Positions 44,678-51,537 of a stretch of 64,000 bases of DNA are shown here, piece by piece. Below the pieces are notes generated by a model. It saw only the letters and a program-made list of their open reading frames with translations. It was not told the origin of the DNA and ran no database searches. This DNA comes from Cohnella thailandensis (GTDB taxonomy: Bacteria; Bacillota; Bacilli; Paenibacillales; Paenibacillaceae), in assembly GCF_014212135.1 (NCBI RefSeq), contig NZ_JACJVQ010000020.1, positions 1-64,000 on the forward strand, read 5' to 3'. The translations under genes and the position numbers were made by a program. The number at the start of each line of letters is the position of its first letter. The stretch's first letter is position 1.

Positions 44678-46092
44678 TACCCGTATTGATCGTGGACGAC
44701 GACAACCTGGTTCGCAGAGGACTGATCTCCTCGATGCCGTGGGATTCCTTCGGAATGAAGGTCGTCGGGGAAGCGGCGAACGGAGAGAAGGCTTTGGAAT
44801 TCATGGCTTCCCATCGGGTCGATCTTCTCCTGACCGATCTGGCTATGCCGGTCATGTCGGGTATCGAGCTGATCCGGATCGTGCGCGAACGTTATCCAGA
44901 CGTCGCCGTGGCCGTGCTAACCTTGCATCAGGATTTCGAATATATTCAGGAAGCGCTGCGGTTAGGAGCGATCGATTATATCGCTAAGGTTCAACTGGAG
45001 CAGGAGCGCTTCGGGGAGGTTCTTGAACGTATCCGCTCCCGCATTATGACCGAGAAGAGCAAACGCTCGGAGAAGACGATTTCCGCGACGCGTTACCTAT
45101 ATTCCGGCAACTACGCCTATGCGTTGGTCGCGCTTCACGAGCAGCCGGAGCCCGTCGATTTTCAACCGGAATCCGGGCTTGGAGGCTGCTGGGTGATGGA
45201 GAACGATCCCTGCGTTCGGGTATGGATGCCAGGGAGGAATGAGGATCATCCGGACTCGGGGGAATTGCCGCCTTACCCGGTCGGTATTCAAGTCTCCCAT
45301 TGGCGAATGGTAAGAGTTTGCCTTGCGGCTGGCGAGTTGTTGGCTGAGCTGCAACAGCTGTTGGGCCAATACCGGCAACGAGCCTTCTTCTACGTCTGCG
45401 ACGGTCGGGAGCCGCATCCGATCGACATCTCCCTTGAGGAGCTGCGTTCGGAGCCTTCTCGCTCCGGGCAGCGGGAAATCGAGGACGCGAAGGAGCTTCT
45501 TCATTCATTCCGCTGGCTTCACGATAAGGAAAGCTTTGAAGAATTGAAAGACTGTCTGTTTGCTCTCAGGCTTCCGATCGCGAAGCTCATGCAGATTCTC
45601 TACGGATGCACCGTAGAATGGAATCGGATTTTTCGCTCCGTCACGCAATTTCGGGCGACGCTTCCGGATAAGTTCGTTTGTTGGCGGGAAGCTGCCGAAT
45701 GGATGAATGCCTTCCAGGAGACCGCTCAGTCGGTGTCCGGACGTTTGCAGCTCAGCAGGGAAGTGAGCGGAAGCATCATGGCAGCGATCAAAATCGTCCA
45801 TGACGAACTGGAACAGCCGTTGTTTGCCATCGACGTCGCCAAGCGAGTCCATTTAAGCCGTAGTTATTTTAATCAAGTCTTTAAGGAGATCGTCGGGCAC
45901 TCCTTCAACGAGTATCTTCGCCAAACGCGGATCGATAAGGCGCGGGAATACCTCGTGCAGACGATTAAGCCGATTCAGTGGGTGGCCGAGCAATCGGGCT
46001 ACTCGGATGAGAAATATTTCAGCAGGACGTTCCGGGAGCAGACGGGTATGCTTCCTAGCGAATACAGACAGCGTCATCGGCAAGGGGAGTGA
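44674..46092 (+). CDS. YesN-type response regulator, AraC domain (locus IV)
   Basis: A 472-residue protein with a receiver domain (DDD8-10, phospho-acceptor D55 in LLTDLAMPVMSG). The conserved lysine is in DYIAKVQLEQ, without the usual LKP motif. A middle region follows, and then the AraC domain (SRSYFNQVFKEIVGHS and DEKYFSRTFREQTG). The ATG at 44674 is behind AGGAGG and overlaps the kinase stop by 4 bases. The repeats at 46107-46167 are its likely binding sites. Confidence 0.92.
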   Translation: MIPVLIVDDDNLVRRGLISSMPWDSFGMKVVGEAANGEKALEFMASHRVDLLLTDLAMPVMSGIELIRIVRERYPDVAVAVLTLHQDFEYIQEALRLGAIDYIAKVQLEQERFGEVLERIRSRIMTEKSKRSEKTISATRYLYSGNYAYALVALHEQPEPVDFQPESGLGGCWVMENDPCVRVWMPGRNEDHPDSGELPPYPVGIQVSHWRMVRVCLAAGELLAELQQLLGQYRQRAFFYVCDGREPHPIDISLEELRSEPSRSGQREIEDAKELLHSFRWLHDKESFEELKDCLFALRLPIAKLMQILYGCTVEWNRIFRSVTQFRATLPDKFVCWREAAEWMNAFQETAQSVSGRLQLSREVSGSIMAAIKIVHDELEQPLFAIDVAKRVHLSRSYFNQVFKEIVGHSFNEYLRQTRIDKAREYLVQTIKPIQWVAEQSGYSDEKYFSRTFREQTGMLPSEYRQRHRQGE

Positions 46093-46106
46093 AGGCGGCA
46101 GGGTAG

Positions 46107-46221
46107 AGAAATGACCGCCGAGAAGGCGGAGAGATGACCGGGAGGCACGAAGGTCGATCATTTCTCCCCCTTGCGGTCGTTGTCCGGCCCATCCTTAAAG
46201 CGCTTTCAATGATGCTATATT
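46107..46221 (+). promoter_or_regulatory. Locus IV promoter with repeated half-sites and cre-like site
   Basis: GAAATGACCG and GAGATGACCG place ATGACCG at 46111 and 46134, exactly 23 bases apart, and an inverted copy (ATCATTTCTCC) ends at 46167. The -10 box TATATT is at 46216-46221. TTAAAGCGCTTTCA (46195-46208), in the -35 region, fits cre at 13 of 14 positions. Activation through the repeats by the locus IV regulator and repression by CcpA are inferred. Confidence 0.6.
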
Positions 46222-46268
46222 GATTGTGCTGGAACAAAGACTATCTTACCGAAGGGGGAAGCAAAGCC

Positions 46269-47969
46269 ATGATCAAGAAATCCGTTTCGCTCTCCATGGC
46301 TCTAATGCTTGTCGTGCTAAGCGCATGCAGCCAGTCTAAAGGGGATACTAACGCCTCCGCTTCACAATCTACCGAATCCGGCTCGCAGACTGGAGTAAAA
46401 GAGGCCAAGGATCCATTCGGCAAATATCCGGAAACGATCACCTTGACGTACGGCAAATCGGTAGATCCTACGGATAACAGTTTGCCAGGGGGAGACACGC
46501 CGGAGCACAACCAGTATTCGCGTTACATCTTAGACAATTTGAACATCGACACGAAGGTCACCTGGCAAGCGGCATCCGGGACGAATTACGACCAGAAGGT
46601 CAATCTCGCGATCTCCAGCAGCGACTTGCCCGATGCGCTGGTCGTTAAGGATACGCAACTGCGGGAGATGGTGAAGGCCGGGCAGCTAGCGGATTTGACG
46701 GAGGTATTCGAGCAATACGCGTCTCCGGCGATGAAGAACTTCATGGAGAAGACCGGCGGCAAGTCGGCCGAATCGGTGACGTTCGACGGCAAGATGTACG
46801 CCATTCCGAGCATACAGGTTCAGTCCGACGGCGTTCACGAGATGTGGATTCGCAAAGATTGGCTCGACAAGCTCGGCTTGGAGCCGCCGAAGACGATGGA
46901 AGACCTCGAGAAAGTCGCCAAAGCATTCGTCGAGCAGGATCCGGATGGCAACGGCAAGAACGATACGATCGGCATCTCCGGTCAGCAGAACGGCAGCAAG
47001 CTATACGCCAACTTCCTGGAATCGACCAATAACACGTTCGGGTTGGATCCGATCTTCGGTGCTTACAAGTCCTATCCGGGGTACTGGCTGAAGGACGAAT
47101 CCGGCAATCCGGTGTACGGATCGATTCTGCCGGAGACGAAGGAAGCGCTCGGCAAGCTTCGCGATTTCTATGCGCAGGGCTTGATCGACAAGGAAATCGG
47201 CATCCGGAAGAGCGCCTACGAACCGGTCGTCAGCGGTAAGGCGGGAATTTTCTTTGCCCCCTGGTGGATGGGCTACGGCCCATTGCCGGATGCCATCAAG
47301 AATGACCCTAAAGCGAATTGGCAAGCATACCTGCTTCCGTTAGATGCGAATGGACAATTCAATGCCCACATGGGAGCGCCTTCCACGTTGTTCGTCGTGG
47401 TCCGCAAAGGCTACGAGCACCCGGAGGCGGTTGTCAAGATGCTGAACCTTCTCGTTCGCGACGAATCCAAGTTCGATATCAGCGTTCCGGTTGGATACTA
47501 TCCGCTGCGCGTCCCCATGTCTTATACCGATGAGAGCGAATATTCTTCTAAAGCGATCAAGGATGTGCTTTCGGGCGCGAAGAAGCCGGAGGACTTCACG
47601 GATCCGGGCTACAAGCTGCTCGCCGCGGATATTCAGAATGTCACGAAAGTAAAGAAAGAGCCTTACGACAACATGGACATTTCGAACTGGGATCCGCAGG
47701 CGGACATGGGAACCTGGAGCCGGATTTATTCTCTTCTCGTTGGCTCCTCTCCTCTGGAGCAGGACTATAACAAGGTATATAGCTTGCTCTACTCGCAGAC
47801 GAAGACCATGGAGAGCCGTTGGTCGAACCTTAAGAAGCTTGAGGACGAGACTTTCTTGAAAATTATCATGGGAGCGGCCCCGCTGGACGATTTCGATAAG
47901 TTCGTCAGCGATTGGAAGAAGCAGGGCGGGGACAAGATTACCGAGGAAGTGAAGGAAGCGATCCAATAA
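46269..47969 (+). CDS. LplA-type ABC solute-binding lipoprotein (locus IV)
   Basis: A 566-residue binding protein of the large LplA class, with a signal peptide and lipobox VVLSAC. A short Ser/Gly linker precedes PFGKYPETITLTYGKSVDPT. A motif DPDGNGKNDTIG (about residues 219-230) looks like an EF-hand-type calcium loop, as seen in several proteins of this class. The ATG at 46269 is behind GAAGGGGGAAG. No hydrolase is nearby, so the ligand cannot be guessed. Confidence 0.9.
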   Translation: MIKKSVSLSMALMLVVLSACSQSKGDTNASASQSTESGSQTGVKEAKDPFGKYPETITLTYGKSVDPTDNSLPGGDTPEHNQYSRYILDNLNIDTKVTWQAASGTNYDQKVNLAISSSDLPDALVVKDTQLREMVKAGQLADLTEVFEQYASPAMKNFMEKTGGKSAESVTFDGKMYAIPSIQVQSDGVHEMWIRKDWLDKLGLEPPKTMEDLEKVAKAFVEQDPDGNGKNDTIGISGQQNGSKLYANFLESTNNTFGLDPIFGAYKSYPGYWLKDESGNPVYGSILPETKEALGKLRDFYAQGLIDKEIGIRKSAYEPVVSGKAGIFFAPWWMGYGPLPDAIKNDPKANWQAYLLPLDANGQFNAHMGAPSTLFVVVRKGYEHPEAVVKMLNLLVRDESKFDISVPVGYYPLRVPMSYTDESEYSSKAIKDVLSGAKKPEDFTDPGYKLLAADIQNVTKVKKEPYDNMDISNWDPQADMGTWSRIYSLLVGSSPLEQDYNKVYSLLYSQTKTMESRWSNLKKLEDETFLKIIMGAAPLDDFDKFVSDWKKQGGDKITEEVKEAIQ

Positions 47970-47978
47970 AGCAGCCCT

Positions 47979-48003
47979 GGGGCGTCGGAGTTGCCGGCGC
48001 CTT
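47979..48003 (+). terminator. Hairpin between binding-protein and permease genes (locus IV)
   Basis: GGGGCGTCGG pairs with CCGGCGCCTT with one mismatch around a 5-base loop. No clear T-run follows, so it is more probably an mRNA-processing or partial-termination hairpin than a full terminator. Confidence 0.5.
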
Positions 48004-48039
48004 AGTCATGCAAAACGGATAGAGGGAGGAGAAAGAGGG

Positions 48040-48930
48040 ATGAGAAACCGTAGTTTTACCAAGCATTATTACTTCATGCTCCTGCCCGGTTTCGTATGGC
48101 TGGTGTTAATCAGTATAGTACCCATGTTCGGAATCGTGATTGCCTTCGAGGATTATAATCCCGGTCAAGGCTTCTTCCGGTCCGAATGGATCGGCCTGGA
48201 GAATTTCGAGTACATGTTCGATTTGAACGATACGGTTCAAATTTTTCGGAATACCGTATTCATTGCCGTCATGAAAATCGTGGCCAATCTCATTGTCCCA
48301 TTGGCATTCGCCATTATGCTGAACGAGCTTCGCTTCACATCGATGAAGCGATGGATACAGACGCTCGTCTATTTGCCTCATTTTCTATCCTGGGTAATTC
48401 TGTCCGGCATTCTGCTCGATATCTTTTCCTATACCGGTCCCGTGAATAATCTGTTATCGGTTTTCGGAGTCGATCCGATTCTCTTTTTTGCCCGGGCGGA
48501 TCTATTCCCGTACATCGTCGTAGGAAGCGATGTATGGAAGGAGTTCGGGTTCAATACGATTATTTATTTGGCTGCTCTTACCGGAATCAATCCTTCGCTC
48601 TACGAAGCGGCTTCGATCGACGGCGCCTCGCGACTGCGCCGAATCTGGCATGTGACCCTCCCGGGACTTCGCACGACCATCGTTCTTCTCGCTGTGTTAA
48701 GCCTTGGCAATGTTCTTAACGCTGGATTCGATCAGATCTTTAACCTCTATAACCCGATGCTCTATTCGACTGGCGATATTATCGACACATGGGTTTACAG
48801 GGAAGGTTTGCTGAATATGCAATATGGCCTTGCGACGGCCGTCGGCTTGTTGAAATCGGTCGTCAGCTTCATTTTGATCGTCGTTTCTTACGTTTTAGCT
48901 TCCAAGTTCGCGAACTATCGCATTTTCTGA
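48040..48930 (+). CDS. LplB-type ABC permease (locus IV)
   Basis: A 296-residue permease with six membrane segments, the first near 10-32, and EAA loop YEAASIDGASRLRRIWHVTL. The ATG at 48040 is behind GGGAGGAG. The next permease follows after 16 bases. Codon use here is slightly more AT-rich than in loci I to III. Confidence 0.93.
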   Translation: MRNRSFTKHYYFMLLPGFVWLVLISIVPMFGIVIAFEDYNPGQGFFRSEWIGLENFEYMFDLNDTVQIFRNTVFIAVMKIVANLIVPLAFAIMLNELRFTSMKRWIQTLVYLPHFLSWVILSGILLDIFSYTGPVNNLLSVFGVDPILFFARADLFPYIVVGSDVWKEFGFNTIIYLAALTGINPSLYEAASIDGASRLRRIWHVTLPGLRTTIVLLAVLSLGNVLNAGFDQIFNLYNPMLYSTGDIIDTWVYREGLLNMQYGLATAVGLLKSVVSFILIVVSYVLASKFANYRIF

Positions 48931-48946
48931 GGAAAGGAGATTTGCC

Positions 48947-49831
48947 ATGATAAGAGATGCGAGTCTGCGCACTCGGCTATTCGACTGGACCCTCGTCATT
49001 GTGCTGCTCCTCATTGCTTTCCTCTGCTTGCTGCCGATCTGGTATACGCTGGCCGTGTCCTTGAGCGAGAAATCGGCGGCATCGGCGGGACAAGTTTGGC
49101 TGTGGCCGGTCGGCTTTAATTTCAATTCCTATGAGCAGATCATGAATGACGGTCGCTTTTTCCACTCGTTCTGGATATCGATTCAACGGGTTGCGATCGG
49201 CGCTGCCATCACGATCCTGGTTACGACCTTGATGGCCTATCCGCTCTCGCGCAACGCCAGGGACTTCCGTCTTCGGAATGTGTTCATGTGGATTCTCGTG
49301 TTTACTCTCCTATTCAACGGGGGCTTGATTCCTTGGTATATGACGGTGAAAGCACTTGGCTTATACAACACCATCTGGGGTCTCGTGCTCGGTGGCGGCG
49401 TTCCCGTATTCAATGTCATCCTCATCGTTAACTACTTTCGAAATCTCCCAAAGGAACTGGATGAAGCGGCTCTCGTGGATGGGGCGGGACCATGGAAAAT
49501 GCTGTTCTCGATCTATGTCCCGCTTGCCGTCCCGGTGCTAGCCACGGTCACCTTGTTCACCATCGTGTATCACTGGAATGAATTCTTTCATGGTCTTGTA
49601 CTGACCTCCGGACAGGATAACTATCCGCTGCAGACCTTTATTCAGCAATTGGTTGTCGTTGTCGATGCATCGAACATGACGGAGGATCAATACAAGCGCT
49701 TAAATGAATTGTCTAATCAGACGCTGAACGCGGCCAAGATTTTTATCGCGATGATTCCGGTGCTGCTCGTTTATCCCTTTTTACAAAGGTTCTTTATTCA
49801 TGGGATTACGTTAGGGTCTGTAAAGGAGTAG
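48947..49831 (+). CDS. LplC/YtcP-type ABC permease (locus IV)
   Basis: A 294-residue permease with six membrane segments, loop LDEAALVDGAGPWKMLFSIY in the EAA position and C-terminus GITLGSVKE. The ATG at 48947 is behind GGAAAGGAG. It ends the operon. Confidence 0.93.
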   Translation: MIRDASLRTRLFDWTLVIVLLLIAFLCLLPIWYTLAVSLSEKSAASAGQVWLWPVGFNFNSYEQIMNDGRFFHSFWISIQRVAIGAAITILVTTLMAYPLSRNARDFRLRNVFMWILVFTLLFNGGLIPWYMTVKALGLYNTIWGLVLGGGVPVFNVILIVNYFRNLPKELDEAALVDGAGPWKMLFSIYVPLAVPVLATVTLFTIVYHWNEFFHGLVLTSGQDNYPLQTFIQQLVVVVDASNMTEDQYKRLNELSNQTLNAAKIFIAMIPVLLVYPFLQRFFIHGITLGSVKE

Positions 49832-49851
49832 GGGCAAGAGAAGCTGAAGTC

Positions 49852-49888
49852 AATAAAGCGGTCGCGCTGAACTCGCGATCGCTTATTT
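49852..49888. terminator. Bidirectional terminator between permease and TetR genes
   Basis: AATAAAGCGGTCGCG pairs with CGCGATCGCTTATT around a 6-base loop with one bulge and one G-T pair, with T-rich sequence after it. It serves the convergent permease and TetR genes. Confidence 0.8.
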
Positions 49889-49906
49889 TGCGCTTGGCAG
49901 CGCACC

Positions 49907-50446
49907 TCATCGATAAGTAACCTCGAATATCGATTCGATCTTCTTCACGATATCGAAGCTCCCCTTCTCGAACTTCCATAACACGATGGCGCCGATGACG
50001 GCGGACGAGAACGTATCGAGCAGCTCCTTCGCGGGTTTCCCGGAATGAATTTCCCGGCGGTCCAACGCCCGGTCGATCAACTCGATGGACTGGCCTTCTC
50101 CGTCCAAGTACGTATGAAAGTGCTTGCCCTCCAGCTCGAATTCCGCCATGAGAATGTGGTACATAAAGTCATGGCCGACGTTGCGGATGATGTTCGCGTA
50201 ATCGACGGCATGTTTCTTGAGAATCTGCTTAGGAGAAGGCAAACTCAAATCCAAGGCGATATTCCGTCTTACTTGGGAGGCGAACCAATACAACAATAAA
50301 TCGTTCTTGCTATTGAAATGATGGTAGAAGGAACCGCGGGTAACGTTCAGCCGACTGCATATCGTATTGATGCTGACGTTCTCGTAACCATGTTCTTGAA
50401 ACAATCGAATGGCGAATTCGCACATGTTGTCTTTAGAAGTAATCAT
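49907..50446 (-). CDS. TetR/AcrR-family repressor
   Basis: A 179-residue regulator with an N-terminal helix-turn-helix (about 8-52): FAIRLFQEHGYENVSINTIC, then VTRGSFYHHFNSKNDLL, the TetR signature. The ligand-binding C-terminal domain is not recognised. The start is ATG at 50446, 8 bases after AGGAGC; a further in-frame ATG upstream falls next to the SDR stop without a site. It lies downstream of the SDR gene, and the palindrome before that gene is its likely operator. Confidence 0.9.
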   Translation of the reverse strand: MITSKDNMCEFAIRLFQEHGYENVSINTICSRLNVTRGSFYHHFNSKNDLLLYWFASQVRRNIALDLSLPSPKQILKKHAVDYANIIRNVGHDFMYHILMAEFELEGKHFHTYLDGEGQSIELIDRALDRREIHSGKPAKELLDTFSSAVIGAIVLWKFEKGSFDIVKKIESIFEVTYR

Positions 50447-50484
50447 ATCGCTCAGCTCCTCACACGGATTATAGCATAGGAAGA

Positions 50485-50520
50485 AAAATAACTTCCCGTC
50501 GTTTAGAGGGAAGTTATTTT
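50485..50520 (-). terminator. Terminator between SDR and TetR genes
   Basis: AAAATAACTTCCC and its complement form a 13-bp stem with a 10-base loop, followed on the minus strand by TTCTTCC. It ends the SDR transcript, at least in part, before the TetR gene. Confidence 0.8.
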
Positions 50521-50536
50521 CTATGGCCATATAGAG

Positions 50537-51346
50537 CTACTCGAGAATTTCCGGATGCGCCCACTGGACGGGGGTCACCTTGCCCGCGTGGGAGCCGGCG
50601 TCGATCACAATGGCGGAGCCGCTTATGTAACGCGCCAGATCGGAAGCCAGGAACAAGGCCAGGTGGCCGATTTCCTTAGGATCGCCGAGCCTTCCGTTCG
50701 GGGACAATAGCTTCGCGTATTGAGAAACGACTTCCTCGGGAGCCTGTCCCCAGATGGAGGTTCGGAACGTTCCCGGACAAATCGCGTTGATGGAGATGTT
50801 ATAGGGCGCATAATCGAGGGCGGCGCTCTTCGTGAGACCGACGACGCCGTGCTTGGCGGAAGCGTAGGTAGCCATCGAGCTGTTGCCCAATATTCCCGCT
50901 TGGGAAGCGACATTGATAATAAAACCGCCGGTCGACTTGGTCTTCAGGATAGCCTCGACGGCGAACTTCATCCCCAGAAAGACGCCTCGAAGGTCGATCG
51001 CCATCAAACGATCGAATTCGGCTACCGAGAATTCATGCGTGGGCCTGCTCTCGGCCGCAATTCCGGCATTGTTCACGAGGCCGTCTAACCGGCCGTACGC
51101 GGCGACGGCGAAATCGACGAGCGCTTGGACCTCCTCTTCTTTGCTGACATCCGTTTGATAGAAGGATGCTTCCCCGCCTCGGGACTTTATCTCTTCCACG
51201 ACTTGCTTACCTTTATCCGCATTGATATCGGATACGACGACCTTCATGCCGTTCTCTGCGTAACATGCGGCGATCGCTTTGCCGAGGCCGTCGGCAGCGC
51301 CCGTCACGATGGCTACCTTGCCTTTAACGCTGGAAAAATCCGTCAT
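50537..51346 (-). CDS. Short-chain dehydrogenase/reductase
   Basis: A classical SDR oxidoreductase of 269 residues. The cofactor motif is TGAADGLG (15-22), followed by NNAG (92-95) and the catalytic S148, Y161 and K165 (YASAK). An Asp ending the second strand (VVVSDIN, D40) suggests preference for NAD(H) over NADP(H). The substrate is unknown. The ATG at 51346 is behind GAGGAGG. With the TetR gene it forms a small inducible unit unrelated in type to the sugar loci around it. Confidence 0.92.
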   Translation of the reverse strand: MTDFSSVKGKVAIVTGAADGLGKAIAACYAENGMKVVVSDINADKGKQVVEEIKSRGGEASFYQTDVSKEEEVQALVDFAVAAYGRLDGLVNNAGIAAESRPTHEFSVAEFDRLMAIDLRGVFLGMKFAVEAILKTKSTGGFIINVASQAGILGNSSMATYASAKHGVVGLTKSAALDYAPYNISINAICPGTFRTSIWGQAPEEVVSQYAKLLSPNGRLGDPKEIGHLALFLASDLARYISGSAIVIDAGSHAGKVTPVQWAHPEILE

Positions 51347-51365
51347 GGTATAATATCCTCCTCAT

Positions 51366-51387
51366 AAAACATACATGTGTATGTTTT
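51366..51387 (-). promoter_or_regulatory. Palindromic TetR-type operator upstream of the SDR gene
   Basis: AAAACATACA and TGTATGTTTT are 10-bp perfect inverted arms around a 2-base centre, 20 bases upstream of the SDR start codon. The length and symmetry fit a TetR-family operator. The TetR protein encoded after the SDR gene is the natural candidate. Confidence 0.65.
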
Positions 51388-51433
51388 TAATTCTAGATTC
51401 GATAGGCTATAGGTGTCAAGCGCTATGGACTCA

Positions 51434-51501
51434 TTAGTCGTAAAAGTTCCATCGAGAAAGTCGTCAAAACGTTAGTGGAGCGATAGACGCTGCTTTAGGA
51501 T
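51434..51501 (+). promoter_or_regulatory. Locus V promoter 1 with 23-bp direct repeats
   Basis: Half-sites AGTCGTAAAAGT and AGTCGTCAAAAC have GTCGT at 51437 and 51460 (23 bases apart) and are followed by GTTAGTGG. A -10-like TAGGAT is at 51496-51501, 36 bases from the proximal GTCGT. The same geometry is found at 55941 and 58991. It should drive the GH78 and GH43 genes. Confidence 0.7.
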
Positions 51502-51537
51502 AAAGAATGTCTAGATTAGTCCTGGGAGGGTCAGCGC

